A stretch of DNA of 64,000 nucleotides from Micrococcales bacterium 72-143. Lineage in GTDB: Bacteria > Actinomycetota > Actinomycetes > Actinomycetales > Microbacteriaceae. The translations under genes were made by a program, and so were the position numbers. Under the pieces are notes generated by a model. That model had not been told where the DNA came from and did no database searches. It worked only from the letters and a program-made list of their open reading frames with translations. Where the stretch lies: the NCBI GenBank assembly GCA_001898835.1, contig MKVM01000001.1, positions 392,233-456,232 on the forward strand, given 5' to 3'. Numbering within the stretch: position 1 is the first letter of the stretch; every line of letters begins with the position of its first letter. Of the stretch, positions 8,475 to 18,898 are shown piece by piece.

Positions 8475-11327
8475 TCAGTCTAGGAGCGGCTGCGCCGCGC
8501 TCCGGGTCGGTGCCGCCTCCAGGCCGTCGCGGTCGCGCTCCTGCCGGCGGATGGCGGGGATGCCCGTCGCGAGCGGGAGCACGAGTCCGAGCACGAGCGC
8601 GACGAGCACCCCGAGGTCGGTCGTCGCGAGCGGGTCGCCCGACTGCACCCCGAGGAGCCCGAAGAGGTAGCCCTGCCATTGGAAGCCCGAGAGCTGCGCC
8701 GAGGTCAACCCGAGCCCGACGACCGAGATGACGACGAGGCCGACGAGGTTCACCCAGCGCACCGCGGGGTAGACACCGCCTCGCTCCAGCAGCGACGGCG
8801 TGTGGAAGCGCCGCAGGCGGATCATCATCTCGCTCGCGAAGATGCCCGTCCACGCGGCCACGGGCACGGCGACCGTCGTCGCGACGTCGCGCACGATGTC
8901 GCGCGTGTCGCTTCCGAGGAGCAGGAAACCGGCACCGACGACGGCGACCAGCACCGCCGCGACGAGCGTCGCGATCGCGCGCGGGGCGCGCAGCCCGCTC
9001 GCGGCGACGGCGAGGCCGCCCGAGTACATCGCCACGATCGTGCCGGCCACCAGCCCGAACGCCGACGCCCCGAAGAGGGGCAGCGCGAGCACGCCGGGGA
9101 CGAGGTCGAGAAGCGCCGCGAGCGGCTCCCGTGCGAGCCTGTCGGCCGTCGACGGGTCGGACGCGGCGAGCACCGCGCCCCACGAGAGGATCGCGAGGGT
9201 CGGCACGATCGCGCCGAAGCTGCTCCACAGCATGTTGGCCGCACCGGAGCCCGCCGGGCTCTGATACCGCGCGAGATCGGAGCTCGACTGCGCCCACGCC
9301 AGGCCCACCACGCTGAAGACCGTGACCGCGCCTCCGATTGCGAGCAGCCAGGAGCCGTCGTCCGTCTGAAGGGCGACCTCGACGTCGACGTGCGACGCCG
9401 TGAACGCGATGATGACGACGACCAGCACCGTCGACAGGATGCCGAGCACGCGCTGCACCCGGTGCAGGAGGCCGTAGCCGAGCACGGCGACGACTCCCGC
9501 GATCACGGCGCCCGCGGCGAGGGCGACGAGTGCGGTGACGCTCGTCGAATCGCCCGGGGCGAGCAGCGACCCGGCGGTGGCGGCGAGCAGCCACAGGAGC
9601 ACCCCGCCCCACAGCACGCGGCCGACCACGGCGAGGAGCGCGGGAACGATGTTGCCCACCACCCCGAAGGTGGCACGCGAGACGACCATGGTCGGCTGGC
9701 CGCTCCATTTGCCCGCGAGGGAGCCGAGGCCGAGCGGGAGCGCCGAGACGGCCACCCCCGCGACGACCGCGACGAGCACCTGCCGAAGGCTCATCCCGAG
9801 CGTGAACAGGGTCGCGCCGACCGCGACCATGATGATCGAGGAGTTGGCGGCGAACCACAGCCAGAACAGGCGGGCCGCGTAGCCCGCGCGCCGTTCGACC
9901 GGTGTCGGCTCGAGCGATTCGGCCTCAACCGCCATGGCCGGCGGGTCGGACGGCGCAAGCGGCTGCGGCGGCTCGCCGACCGCCACGACGGTCGCCGTGG
10001 AGAGCGGGACGGGGGCGACGGATGCGATGCCCGCGTCGTCGACGGGGATCGGCGCCGCGAGGTCAGCGCGGTCCAGCTCGTCGATGCCCTCCACATCCGG
10101 ATCCATCGGCGGGGCCGGGAGGTTCCCGAGCACCGCCGCCTCGACGACGGGAGGCGGGGCGAGCGGCACCGCGCCCACGTCCGGGGGCGGCGCGTCCTGG
10201 AAGCCGGCCGGAGTCACCTCGACGGCGTTCGCGGTGGGCGGCGGGAGGTGCGCGACGTCGACCGGTCCGTTCGGCCCCTCGACGGTCGTGACCGGCGGCG
10301 GGAGCACGGGCGCCGGGAGCTCCGAGACGGGCGGCGGCGTGAGGGCCGTCGTGTCGATCGGCCCGGCCGGCGGCTCGAGCGGAGGCTCGACGAGAGGCGG
10401 CGGCGCGAAGCTCGGCGGGGGTGCGGTGAGCCAGGCCTGGTCGTCGGCGGGAAGATCGTCCACAGGGGCGGGGGTCTCGAGGTTCCAGACCGCGTCCGCG
10501 TCGGCGGGCTCCTCCGCCTGCACGAGGGGCGCCGGGGCGTCGAGCCGGTCGCCCTCGCGGCTCGGATCGGGCGCGTCGGTCCATCCGGGAGGGCCGCTCA
10601 CGGGCGGCACATCGACGGGTGCGGGCTGCGGGTCGGGCGGCGCCGACGCGAAGGCCTCGGGCGCGGCCCCCGTCCATGCCGCGGCACCGAACGCCGCGCC
10701 GACCCCGGCGGGCGGCTCCTCCGCCTCCACGACGGGCGCGAGTCCCTGACGGCGGCGCAGCTCGTTCTCGAGCAGCAGGATCGCGTCGAGCGTGGAACCG
10801 GCCGCCGCCTCCTGCTCGATCGTGCGCGTGAGGTCGTCGTCCGCCGCGGGTCCGGCCGCCGGCGTCAGGGGCCAGGAAGTCGTCGCGGGCGCCTCGCGCA
10901 CCGGTTCCGGGGTCACGGACGCATCCGCCCCGAACTCGGCGGTGTCGGACGCGACGGCATCCGGCGCGATGTACTCCGGGGCCGGAGGCGGCGGCGGGAC
11001 CGGCAGCGGCGGAAGGGCGGGCTCGTGGTCGAGGGGCGCGGCAGACTGCTCCGTCTCGACCGGGGCCGCCTCGACGGGGGGCGGAACGTCGCTCTGCAGC
11101 TCACCGGGGTCCGGTCGGAAGACCGGGTCGGAGTTGAGCACGGGGATCGTGATCGGGCCCGTGTACATCGCCGTCTGAGCGGCGAGCGCGGCGGCGAGCT
11201 CCTCGTCGCTCGCGGCGGGCGACGCGGATCCGTACGGCGGCGGATACTCCGCGGGGGCGGGCGCGTCCTCGGGCATCGCGCCCTCGGCGTCATCCCGCGA
11301 CGGCTCGTCGCCCGGCACCTCGATCAT
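8475..11327 (-). CDS. NCS1-type cytosine permease-like transporter with long N-terminal extension
   Basis: A 950-residue membrane protein. From about residue 480 onward it resembles purine/cytosine permeases: RAGYAARLFWLWFAANSS, SGQPTMVVSRATFG and SSDLARYQ are family-like, with about twelve membrane segments. The first ~475 residues are Pro/Ala/Asp/Glu-rich, without hydrophobic segments and presumably disordered and cytoplasmic. NCS1 permeases are normally about 400-500 residues in total. The ATG (11325-11327) overlaps the EamA stop as ATGA; it also follows a TAGAAT hexamer by 7 nt, so it may have its own leaderless promoter. Substrate unknown. Confidence 0.82.
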   Translation of the reverse strand: MIEVPGDEPSRDDAEGAMPEDAPAPAEYPPPYGSASPAASDEELAAALAAQTAMYTGPITIPVLNSDPVFRPDPGELQSDVPPPVEAAPVETEQSAAPLDHEPALPPLPVPPPPPAPEYIAPDAVASDTAEFGADASVTPEPVREAPATTSWPLTPAAGPAADDDLTRTIEQEAAAGSTLDAILLLENELRRRQGLAPVVEAEEPPAGVGAAFGAAAWTGAAPEAFASAPPDPQPAPVDVPPVSGPPGWTDAPDPSREGDRLDAPAPLVQAEEPADADAVWNLETPAPVDDLPADDQAWLTAPPPSFAPPPLVEPPLEPPAGPIDTTALTPPPVSELPAPVLPPPVTTVEGPNGPVDVAHLPPPTANAVEVTPAGFQDAPPPDVGAVPLAPPPVVEAAVLGNLPAPPMDPDVEGIDELDRADLAAPIPVDDAGIASVAPVPLSTATVVAVGEPPQPLAPSDPPAMAVEAESLEPTPVERRAGYAARLFWLWFAANSSIIMVAVGATLFTLGMSLRQVLVAVVAGVAVSALPLGLGSLAGKWSGQPTMVVSRATFGVVGNIVPALLAVVGRVLWGGVLLWLLAATAGSLLAPGDSTSVTALVALAAGAVIAGVVAVLGYGLLHRVQRVLGILSTVLVVVIIAFTASHVDVEVALQTDDGSWLLAIGGAVTVFSVVGLAWAQSSSDLARYQSPAGSGAANMLWSSFGAIVPTLAILSWGAVLAASDPSTADRLAREPLAALLDLVPGVLALPLFGASAFGLVAGTIVAMYSGGLAVAASGLRAPRAIATLVAAVLVAVVGAGFLLLGSDTRDIVRDVATTVAVPVAAWTGIFASEMMIRLRRFHTPSLLERGGVYPAVRWVNLVGLVVISVVGLGLTSAQLSGFQWQGYLFGLLGVQSGDPLATTDLGVLVALVLGLVLPLATGIPAIRRQERDRDGLEAAPTRSAAQPLLD

Positions 11328-12241
11328 GGCTCGGATTCTAGGGCTGCCGTGCGGCGGGAGCCGGGAGGACGGGCCGTCACGAGCACGATGATCCCGGCGA
11401 GGATCGCGAGCACCCCGAGCCAGGCGAGCGGCTCGAGGCGCTCCCCCACGACCACCACGGCGAGCACGGTCGCGACGACGGGCTCGAGGAGGGCGATGGT
11501 CGTGACCGTCGACGAGCGCAGGGTTCGGAGCGCGACCCCGACCAGGAGGTAGGCCGCGAACATCGGCCCCAGCGCGAGGTAGGCGGCGATCCCGATCGAG
11601 CGCCCCTCGGCGAGCAGCGGAGCACCGGTCGCCAGCAGCACGGGAAGAAGCAGCAGGGCGCCGCATCCGAACATCGCGCCCATCGCGGCACGGGATCCGG
11701 CGCCCGCGCCGATCACGCGGCTCGAGGCGTAGGTGTAGACGCCATATGCGAGGCCGGCCAGCAGACCGAGCAGGACACCGGGCACCACGGCGCCGCCCCC
11801 CTCCCCCGGATGCCGCGCGAGCGCGGCGAGGGTCATGCCGACGATGGCGAGCACGGTCGCGATCGCCCAGCTCCGCGACAGCGGATGACGCTCGACGACC
11901 CACTCGAGCAGCGCCGTCACCACGGGTCCCGTGCCGAGCGCGACCACGTTGCCGATCGCGACCCCCGCGAGATCCATGCCGGAGTAGAACGCGAGCGGGT
12001 AGACGAAGACGCCGACGGCGCCCACGAGCGCCCAGCTCCGCGTCGATCCTCGGCGCAGCACCGCGAGGCTCGCACGCGGCGCGGTCGCGAAGAGCAGCAG
12101 GCCTCCGACGCCCATGGTCGCCGCGCCCGTCGCGAGCGGGCTGACCGCGGCGGGGAGGAGGCTCGCGGCCGTCCCGGTGGTGCCCCAGAGCAGCGAGGCC
12201 ACGACGATCGCGAGCGTCGCCCTCCCTCGCCCGGTCTGCAC
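11324..12241 (-). CDS. EamA-type (DMT superfamily) transporter
   Basis: A 305-residue protein with about ten membrane segments arranged as two EamA repeats: the first begins LAIVVASLLWGTTGTAASLL, the second near GVLLGLLAGLAYGVYTYASS, and each repeat ends in a conserved ALLEWVVERHPLS or ALLEPVVATVLAVVVVGERL segment. Family members export amino acids or metabolites; the substrate here is unknown. It is the first gene of a coupled pair with the permease downstream and is preceded by tRNA-Val on the same strand. Confidence 0.85.
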   Translation of the reverse strand: MQTGRGRATLAIVVASLLWGTTGTAASLLPAAVSPLATGAATMGVGGLLLFATAPRASLAVLRRGSTRSWALVGAVGVFVYPLAFYSGMDLAGVAIGNVVALGTGPVVTALLEWVVERHPLSRSWAIATVLAIVGMTLAALARHPGEGGGAVVPGVLLGLLAGLAYGVYTYASSRVIGAGAGSRAAMGAMFGCGALLLLPVLLATGAPLLAEGRSIGIAAYLALGPMFAAYLLVGVALRTLRSSTVTTIALLEPVVATVLAVVVVGERLEPLAWLGVLAILAGIIVLVTARPPGSRRTAALESEP

Positions 12242-12242
12242 G

Positions 12243-12315
12243 TGGGCGCTGAGGGACTCGAACCCCCGGCATCTTCGGTGTAAACGAAGCGCTCTACCAG
12301 CTGAGCTAAGCGCCC
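12243..12315 (-). tRNA. tRNA-Val (anticodon TAC)
   Basis: The minus strand folds into a full cloverleaf: a 7-bp acceptor stem GGGCGCT/AGCGCCC, a D arm with AGCTCAGCTGGTAGAGC, anticodon stem CTTCG/CGAAG around TTTACAC, and a T arm with GGTTCGAGTCC. The discriminator is A and CCA is not encoded. Confidence 0.97.
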
Positions 12316-12341
12316 GGACCCCCCGATGCTATCGGGCGCGC

Positions 12342-12815
12342 TCAGACCGAGACGGGAAGCACCTCGTCGAGCGCCGCACGGTACTCCTCGAGCGAGCGGG
12401 CCTGGCCCGGCGCGGTGATGAACGACGCGCGGATGATGCCCTTGACGTCGATGACGAAGGTCGCGCGGTTCGCGAAGCCCTTCTCCTCCAGGAAGACGCC
12501 GTACTCCTTGGCGACGGCGCCATGCGGCCAGAAGTCGGCGAGCAGCGTGAAGTCGTAGCCCTCCTGCTCGGCCCAGGCGCGCAGCGCGGCCTTCGAGTCG
12601 ACCGAGATGCCGATGAGCTCCACGCCGTGGCGCTGGAACTCCGCGAGGTTGTCGCGCAGCACGCACAGCTCGCCCGTGCACGTGCTCGAGAAGGCGAGCG
12701 GGAAGAAGACGAGCGCGACGGGCTTCCGCCCGCGGAAGTCGCTGAGCCGCACGTGCTCGCCGTATTGGTTGGGCAGGTCGAAGTCGGGAGCCTGCGTGTC
12801 GTTCTCCAGAGCCAC
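12342..12815 (-). CDS. AhpE-like peroxiredoxin
   Basis: A 157-residue thiol peroxidase that reduces hydroperoxides. The peroxidatic Cys46 lies in [13 protein letters not shown] and a second cysteine, Cys51, five residues later could resolve it. The segment [17 protein letters not shown] is characteristic of the AhpE branch. The GTG start lies 8 nt after a TATGAT hexamer (12824-12829), so the message is probably leaderless. The gene is divergent from aceE. Confidence 0.88.
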   Translation of the reverse strand: MALENDTQAPDFDLPNQYGEHVRLSDFRGRKPVALVFFPLAFSSTCTGELCVLRDNLAEFQRHGVELIGISVDSKAALRAWAEQEGYDFTLLADFWPHGAVAKEYGVFLEEKGFANRATFVIDVKGIIRASFITAPGQARSLEEYRAALDEVLPVSV

Positions 12816-12937
12816 GAGCGACGATCATACGCCGGAGACCACGGATGTGCCGGTGGCGCGACCGCGATGGAGGAATCCCCCCTCGCCACGGGCCTAGACT
12901 CGAAGACGGCCACGACACGATCAGGAAGAGGTCAAGG

Positions 12938-15661
12938 GTGACGGTGAACGACCAGGATCCGTACTCGGTGAACAACACCGATCAGGACCCGGAGGAGACC
13001 GCCGAATGGCAGGAGTCCCTCGACGCGCTCGTCGCGGAGAAGGGGCATCAGCGCGGCCGCGAGATCATGCTGAGCCTGCTCAAGCGGTCCAAGGACCTGC
13101 ACCTGGGCGTGCCCATGGTGCCCACCACCGACTACATCAACACGATCGCCCCGGAGAACGAACCGGAGTTCCCGGGCGACGAGGAGGTGGAGCGCCAGTA
13201 CCGCCGCTGGATCCGCTGGAACGCGGCCATCACGGTGCACCGGGCGCAGCGTCCCGGCATCGCGGTCGGCGGCCACATCTCGACCTACGCGTCGAGCGCC
13301 TCCCTGTACGAGGTCGGACACAACTGGTTTTTCCGCGGGCAGGACCACCCCTCCGGCGGCGACCAGATCTTCTACCAGGGTCACGCCTCCCCCGGCATGT
13401 ACGCCCGCGCGTTCCTCGAGGGACGCCTCGGCGAGGACGACCTCGACGGGTTCCGCCAGGAGAAGTCCCGCGCGCCCCACGGGCTGAGCTCCTATCCGCA
13501 CCCCCGGCTCATGCCCGAGTTCTGGCAGTTCCCGACGGTGTCGATGGGCCTCGGCCCCATCAACGCCATCTGGCAGGCGCAGAACAACAAGTACCTCACC
13601 AACCGCGGCATCGTCGACCGCTCCGACAGCCGCGTCTGGGCGTTCCTCGGCGACGGCGAGATGGACGAGGTCGAGAGCCGCGGCGCCCTCCAGTGGGCCG
13701 CCAACGAGAAGCTCGACAACCTGACCTTCGTGGTCAACTGCAACCTGCAGCGGCTCGACGGTCCCGTGCGCGGCAACGGCAAGATCATCCAGGAGCTCGA
13801 GAGCTTCTTCCGCGGCGCCGGCTGGAACGTCATCAAGGTCGTCTGGGGCCGTGAGTGGGACGAGCTGCTCGCCCGCGACAACGGCTCGCTCGTGAACCTC
13901 ATGAACGTCACCCCCGACGGCGACTACCAGACCTACAAGACCGAGGACGGCGCCTACGTGCGCGAGAACTTCTTCGGCCGCGACCCCGAGACCCTCAAGC
14001 TCGTCGAGGGGTACAGCGACGAGCAGATCTGGAACCTCAAGCGCGGCGGTCACGACTACCGCAAGGTGTACGCGGCCTTCAAGGCGGCCGTCGAGCACGA
14101 GGGCCAGCCGACCGTCATCCTCGCGAAGACGATCAAGGGCTACGGGCTCGGCAAGAACTTCGAGGGCCGCAACGCGACCCACCAGATGAAGAAGCTCACG
14201 CTCGACAACCTCAAGCAGTTCCGTGACGAGCTCCGCATCCCCATCACGGACGCCCAGCTCGAGGAGAACCCGTACCTGCCCCCGTACTACCACCCGGGCG
14301 AGTCGGATCCCGCGATCCAGTACCTGCAGGAGCGCCGCCGCGAGCTCGGCGGATACCTGCCCGAGCGTCGCACGAAGTACGTCGACCTCGCGCTCCCCGG
14401 CGACAACGCGTACGAGATCGCGAAGAAGGGTTCCGGCAAGCAGGAGGTCGCCACCACCATGGCGTTCGCCCGCCTGCTCAAGGACCTGCTGAAGGACCCG
14501 GGCATCGGGCAGCGCATCGTGCCGATCATCCCGGACGAGGCGCGCACCTTCGGCATGGACGCCTACTTCCCGACGGCGAAGATCTACAACCCGAACGGCC
14601 AGCACTACACCTCGGTCGACCGGGAGCTGCTGCTCGCCTACAAGGAGAGCCCGCAGGGCCAGATCGTGCACGTCGGCATCAACGAGGCGGGCGCCTTCGC
14701 GGCCTTCACCGCGATCGGCACCTCGTATGCGACGCACGGCCAGCCGCTCATCCCGGTGTACGTCTTCTACTCGATGTTCGGCTTCCAGCGCACCGGTGAC
14801 GCGATGTGGGCCGCGGGCGACCAGATGGCGCGCGGCTTCATCATCGGCGCGACCGCGGGACGCACGACGCTCACGGGCGAGGGCCTGCAGCACGCCGACG
14901 GCCACTCGCCGCTGCTCGCCTCCACGAACCCCGCGGTCGTCGCGTACGACCCGGCGTACGGCTACGAGATCGGCCACATCGTGCGCGCCGGCCTCGAGCG
15001 GATGTACGGGGGCCAGCACCCGGATCCGAACGTCATGTACTACCTGACGGTCTACAACGAGCCGATCGTGCAGCCCGCGGAGCCCGAGGGTCTCGACGTC
15101 GAGGGCCTCCTGCGCGGGATCTACAAGCTCAAGGACGCCACCATCCGGGGTCCGAAGGCGCAGATCCTCGCGTCGGGCGTGTCGGTTCCGTGGGCCCTCG
15201 AGGCGCAGGAGCTGCTCGCGAAGGACTGGGGCGTCGCCGCGGACGTGTGGAGCGTCACCTCGTGGAACGAGCTGCGCCGCGACGGCGTCGCCGCCGACGA
15301 GCACAACTTCCTCAACCCGACGAAGCAGCCGCAGGTGCCCTACGTGTGGCAGAAGCTCAGCGGGGCCGAGGGGCCGTTCCTCGCCGTGACCGACTACATG
15401 CACGCCGTGCCGGATCAGATCCGCGCCTGGGTGCCCGGCGAGTACGCGACGCTCGGCGCCGACGACTTCGGCTTCAGCGACACGCGTCCCGCCGCCCGCC
15501 GGTACTTCAAGATCGACGGCCCGTCGGTCGTGGTGCGCATCCTGCAGTCGCTCGCGCGGCGTGGCCAGGTCGACCCGGCCTACGTGCTCCAGGCGATCGA
15601 CAAGTACAAGCTCTACGACGTGACCGCCGGCACGACCGGATCCGCGGGCGGCGAGAGCTAG
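12938..15661 (+). CDS. aceE: pyruvate dehydrogenase E1 component, homodimeric type
   Basis: Thiamine-diphosphate enzyme that decarboxylates pyruvate and acetylates the lipoyl domain of E2. At 907 residues it matches the homodimeric alpha2 class. The thiamine-diphosphate motif begins GDGEMDE at about residue 238 and ends near [23 protein letters not shown] lies in the N-terminal active-site region. The GTG at 12938 is preferred because AGGAAGAGG lies 6 nt upstream; a second GTG at 12944 is possible. No E2 or E3 gene is adjacent; instead the fatty-acid cluster follows, which links acetyl-CoA production to its use. Confidence 0.95.
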   Translation: MTVNDQDPYSVNNTDQDPEETAEWQESLDALVAEKGHQRGREIMLSLLKRSKDLHLGVPMVPTTDYINTIAPENEPEFPGDEEVERQYRRWIRWNAAITVHRAQRPGIAVGGHISTYASSASLYEVGHNWFFRGQDHPSGGDQIFYQGHASPGMYARAFLEGRLGEDDLDGFRQEKSRAPHGLSSYPHPRLMPEFWQFPTVSMGLGPINAIWQAQNNKYLTNRGIVDRSDSRVWAFLGDGEMDEVESRGALQWAANEKLDNLTFVVNCNLQRLDGPVRGNGKIIQELESFFRGAGWNVIKVVWGREWDELLARDNGSLVNLMNVTPDGDYQTYKTEDGAYVRENFFGRDPETLKLVEGYSDEQIWNLKRGGHDYRKVYAAFKAAVEHEGQPTVILAKTIKGYGLGKNFEGRNATHQMKKLTLDNLKQFRDELRIPITDAQLEENPYLPPYYHPGESDPAIQYLQERRRELGGYLPERRTKYVDLALPGDNAYEIAKKGSGKQEVATTMAFARLLKDLLKDPGIGQRIVPIIPDEARTFGMDAYFPTAKIYNPNGQHYTSVDRELLLAYKESPQGQIVHVGINEAGAFAAFTAIGTSYATHGQPLIPVYVFYSMFGFQRTGDAMWAAGDQMARGFIIGATAGRTTLTGEGLQHADGHSPLLASTNPAVVAYDPAYGYEIGHIVRAGLERMYGGQHPDPNVMYYLTVYNEPIVQPAEPEGLDVEGLLRGIYKLKDATIRGPKAQILASGVSVPWALEAQELLAKDWGVAADVWSVTSWNELRRDGVAADEHNFLNPTKQPQVPYVWQKLSGAEGPFLAVTDYMHAVPDQIRAWVPGEYATLGADDFGFSDTRPAARRYFKIDGPSVVVRILQSLARRGQVDPAYVLQAIDKYKLYDVTAGTTGSAGGES

Positions 15662-15674
15662 GCCGACGCCACCC

Positions 15675-16853
15675 GTGGCGGAGAGGACGAAGGCGCAGAC
15701 GCTCGCCTGGCTGCGCACGCTGTCGGGCGAGCTCGCGACGACGACCCTCAAGCGTCTCGACGACACGCTGCCCTGGTATCGCGAGATGCCGCCCGGGCGG
15801 CGCAGCGCGGTGGGGCTCGTCGCCCAGGCGGGCATCACCTCGTTCATCTCCTGGTACGACGACCCGAGCTCGACGCCGTGGATCGCGGCGGACGTGTTCG
15901 GGGCGGCTCCGCGCGAGCTGCTGCGCTCGGTGAGCCTGCAGCAGACGCTGCAGCTCATCCGCGTGACGGTCGAGGTGGTCGAGGAGCGCGTCACGAGCTC
16001 GAGTGAGGAGCTGCGGGAGGCGATCCTGCTCTACTCGCGCGAGATCGCGTTCGCGGCGGCCGACGTGTACGCACGCGCCGCCGAGGCGCGCGGGCTGTGG
16101 GATGCGCGCCTCGAGGCGCTCGTCGTCGACTCGATCCTCACGGGCGAGTACGACAGCGAGCTCCCGAGCCGGGTGGCGGCGCTCGGCTGGAACGGCCACG
16201 GCGCGGTGTCGGTGCTGGTCGGCACGGCACCGCGGATGCTCGACGTCGACCAGCTGCGCCGCACCGCGCGGCACCTCGACGCCGACGTGCTGATCGGCGT
16301 GCAGGGCTCCCGGCTCGTGCTCGTGATCGGGCGGGTCGAGCCGCGCGACGACGCCGAGGTGCGAGAGCCCCTGCCGTTCATCGACATCGCCCGCCAGCTC
16401 GAGCCCGGCTTCGGCCCGGGGTTCCTGGTGCTCGGCCACGAGGTTCCGTCGCTCGTCGACGCCGCCCGCAGCGCGCGAGCGGCGCTCGCCGGCTTCGCGG
16501 TCGCCAAGTCGTGGCGGAACGCCCCGCGGCCCGTGCTCGCCGACGACCTGCTCCCCGAGCGCGCTCTCGCCGGCGACCCGCTCGCGCGCGCCACGCTCAT
16601 CACCCGCATCTACCAGCCGCTCAGGGACCACTCCGGCGAGCTGCTGCTGACGCTGTGGGCCTACCTCGACAACGGACGCTCCCTCGAGGCCACGGCGCGC
16701 GAGCTCTTCGTGCACGCCAACACCGTGCGCTACCGCCTCAAGCGCATCAGCGAGATCATCGGCTGGGATGCCACCGGCGCGCGGGAGGCGCTCATCCTGC
16801 AGACCGCCCTCATCGTCGGATCCATCGCCGACACCGGCAAGAAGCCGGAGTGA
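15675..16853 (+). CDS. PucR-type transcriptional regulator of fatty acid synthesis (FasR-like)
   Basis: A 392-residue regulator ending in a PucR-type helix-turn-helix (ARELFVHANTVRYRLKRISEIIGWD, in the last ~50 residues) preceded by a GGDEF-like or CdaR-like middle region. In Streptomyces the equivalent gene directly upstream of fabD encodes FasR, an activator of the fab operon; the same position here supports that role by inference. The GTG start is 13 nt after the aceE stop. A stem-loop follows the gene. Confidence 0.85.
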   Translation: MAERTKAQTLAWLRTLSGELATTTLKRLDDTLPWYREMPPGRRSAVGLVAQAGITSFISWYDDPSSTPWIAADVFGAAPRELLRSVSLQQTLQLIRVTVEVVEERVTSSSEELREAILLYSREIAFAAADVYARAAEARGLWDARLEALVVDSILTGEYDSELPSRVAALGWNGHGAVSVLVGTAPRMLDVDQLRRTARHLDADVLIGVQGSRLVLVIGRVEPRDDAEVREPLPFIDIARQLEPGFGPGFLVLGHEVPSLVDAARSARAALAGFAVAKSWRNAPRPVLADDLLPERALAGDPLARATLITRIYQPLRDHSGELLLTLWAYLDNGRSLEATARELFVHANTVRYRLKRISEIIGWDATGAREALILQTALIVGSIADTGKKPE

Positions 16854-16860
16854 TGTAGGC

Positions 16861-16886
16861 ATCCGCCAAGGTCTCGGCGGATTTCT
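16861..16886 (+). terminator. stem-loop with short T-run after the PucR-type gene
   Basis: ATCCGCC (16861-16867) pairs with GGCGGAT (16876-16882) and is followed by TTCT. It separates the regulator from fabD and would reduce read-through into the fab genes. Confidence 0.65.
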
Positions 16887-16934
16887 CGTGCGATGCATGC
16901 CGCCATCCGCCGCAGGGCTTGGCAGGATGGACGG

Positions 16935-17861
16935 GTGACCGTCGTGATCGTCGCGCCCGGACAGGGCTCGCAGACCCCCGGATTCCTCGACCCCTGGCTC
17001 GCCGAGCCGCACTTCGCGGACCATCTCGCCGAGCTCTCCGACGCCGCGGGCGTCGACCTGCGTGCGCACGGCACGGTGTCGGACGCCGACACCATCCGCG
17101 ACACCGCGGTCGCCCAGCCCCTCATCGTCGGCGCATCGCTGCTGTCGCTCGACGCCGTGCTCGACGCTCGCCGCGACCGGATCGCCGGCATCGCGGGCCA
17201 CTCGGTGGGCGAGGTCGCCGCGGCCGCCGGGGCGGGCATCCTGAACGAGGCGGACGCGATGCGGTTCGTCGCCGCCCGCGGCCGGGCGATGGCGGATGCC
17301 GCTGCCCGCTCGGAGACCGGCATGAGCGCCGTGATCGGCGCCGACGAGAGCGAGCTCATGGCGGCCCTCGAGCCGCTGGGGCTCTCCCCCGCCAACCTCA
17401 ACGGCGGCGGGCAGATCGTCGTCGCCGGCGAGCTGCACGCGCTCTCCGCGCTCCAGGCGAACCCGCCCGCGGGTGCACGGGTCATCCCGCTCCAGGTGGC
17501 GGGTGCCTTCCACACGCGCTACATGGAGCCCGCGGTCGACACGATGCGCGAGCTCGCCTCCGGGATCGTGGCGCAGCATCCGAAGCTCCGCATCTGGACC
17601 AACCGCGACGGCTCGATCGTCGGCGACGGGCCGCGCTACCTCGACCTCCTGGTGGGCCAGATCGCCTCGCCGGTCCGCTGGGACCTCGTCATGGAGTCCT
17701 TCGCGGCGAACGGCGTCACGGGTCTCGTCGAGCTGGCGCCCGCCGGCGCCCTCGTCGGTCTCGCGAAGCGCGCTCTCAAGGGGCTGCCGACGGTCGCGGT
17801 GAAGACGCCAGACGACATCCCGGCCGCCCAGGCCCTCATCGATCAGGAGGCCGCGGCGTGA
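16935..17861 (+). CDS. fabD: malonyl-CoA:ACP S-malonyltransferase
   Basis: Loads malonyl groups onto acyl carrier protein for chain elongation. The 308-residue protein has the APGQGSQ motif at the N-terminus, the nucleophile elbow GHSVGE with Ser at about residue 90 and the GAFHTRYM histidine motif near residue 190. The GTG at 16935 is preferred because the conserved N-terminus begins here; a CAGGAT hexamer lies 6 nt upstream, compatible with a leaderless start. Its stop overlaps the fabH start (GTGA). Confidence 0.95.
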   Translation: MTVVIVAPGQGSQTPGFLDPWLAEPHFADHLAELSDAAGVDLRAHGTVSDADTIRDTAVAQPLIVGASLLSLDAVLDARRDRIAGIAGHSVGEVAAAAGAGILNEADAMRFVAARGRAMADAAARSETGMSAVIGADESELMAALEPLGLSPANLNGGGQIVVAGELHALSALQANPPAGARVIPLQVAGAFHTRYMEPAVDTMRELASGIVAQHPKLRIWTNRDGSIVGDGPRYLDLLVGQIASPVRWDLVMESFAANGVTGLVELAPAGALVGLAKRALKGLPTVAVKTPDDIPAAQALIDQEAAA

Positions 17862-18859
17862 CCGTCCACCTCAAGCAGGCCCACGGGGCGCCCGGCAGCC
17901 GGATCGTCGCGCTCGGCGCGGCACGCGGCGACCTCGTCGTCCCCAATGACGACCTCGTCGGCCCCATCGACTCGAGCGACGAGTGGATCCGCCAGCGCAC
18001 GGGCATCATCACCCGCAAGCGCGCCTCGAAGGGCGTCGACGCGATCGACCTCGCGGAGGCCGCGTCGCGCGAGGCGCTCGAGCGGTCGGGGATCGACCCC
18101 TCGCGGGTCGGTGCGGTGCTCGTGTCGACGATCAGCAACGTCGCCGTGACCCCCTCGATGTCGACCCTGCTCGCGGAGCGGATCGGTGTCGCCCCCGCCC
18201 CCGCCTACGACATCAGCGCGGCGTGCGCGGGCTACACCTACGCGATCGCGCAAGCCGACGCCCTCATCCGCGCGGGCGCGGCGGAGTACGTGCTCGTCGT
18301 CGGCGCCGAGAAGCTGTCGCAGTACGTGCACCCGGAGGACCGCTCCATCTCGTTCCTGCTCGGCGACGGCGCGGGCGCGGCCATCCTCGGCCCCTCCGAC
18401 GAGCCCGGCGTCTCGAAGACGGTCTGGGGATCGGACGGGTCCAAGTGGGACGCGGTCGGAATGAACGCGACCTTCGAGGAGTACCTCGACAAGAAGAAGC
18501 CGTGGCCGACCATGCGTCAGGACGGGCAGACCGTCTTCCGCTGGGCCGTCTGGGAGATGGCGAAGGTCGCGCGGCTCACGCTCGAGGAGGCCGGGGTCAC
18601 CCCGGAGGACCTCGCCGCCTTCATCCCGCACCAGGCGAACATGCGCATCATCGACGAGCTCGCCAAGCAGCTGAAGCTCCCCGAGACGGTCGCGATCGCA
18701 CGCGACATCGAGACGACGGGCAACACCTCCGCCGCGTCGATCCCGCTCGCCACCCACCGCCTGCTCGAGGAGAACCCGGAGCTCTCCGGCGGCCTCGCGC
18801 TGCAGATCGGCTTCGGCGCGGGCCTCGTCTTCGGGGCCCAGGTCGTGCGGCTCCCCTAA
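17858..18859 (+). CDS. fabH: beta-ketoacyl-ACP synthase III
   Basis: Condenses an acyl-CoA starter with malonyl-ACP to begin fatty acid synthesis; in actinobacteria branched starters are usual. The 333-residue protein carries the catalytic triad: Cys at about residue 122 (SAACAGYTYA), His in FIPHQANMR and Asn in TTGNTSAASIPLA. The GTG start overlaps the fabD stop. acpP follows after 39 nt. Confidence 0.96.
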   Translation: MTVHLKQAHGAPGSRIVALGAARGDLVVPNDDLVGPIDSSDEWIRQRTGIITRKRASKGVDAIDLAEAASREALERSGIDPSRVGAVLVSTISNVAVTPSMSTLLAERIGVAPAPAYDISAACAGYTYAIAQADALIRAGAAEYVLVVGAEKLSQYVHPEDRSISFLLGDGAGAAILGPSDEPGVSKTVWGSDGSKWDAVGMNATFEEYLDKKKPWPTMRQDGQTVFRWAVWEMAKVARLTLEEAGVTPEDLAAFIPHQANMRIIDELAKQLKLPETVAIARDIETTGNTSAASIPLATHRLLEENPELSGGLALQIGFGAGLVFGAQVVRLP

Positions 18860-18898
18860 ACTTGTCCCGGTCACTCGACACCCCTAGGAGAAACGAAC

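Noticed and set aside
8679-11552. Open frame of about 957 codons on the plus strand
   Set aside because: Antisense to the permease and its Pro-rich extension; no motifs.
12932-15994. Open frame of about 1000 codons on the minus strand
   Set aside because: It is antisense to aceE, which has clear family motifs; in GC-rich coding DNA the opposite frame stays open by chance. The translation is repetitive, Arg/Val/Asp-rich and matches no family.
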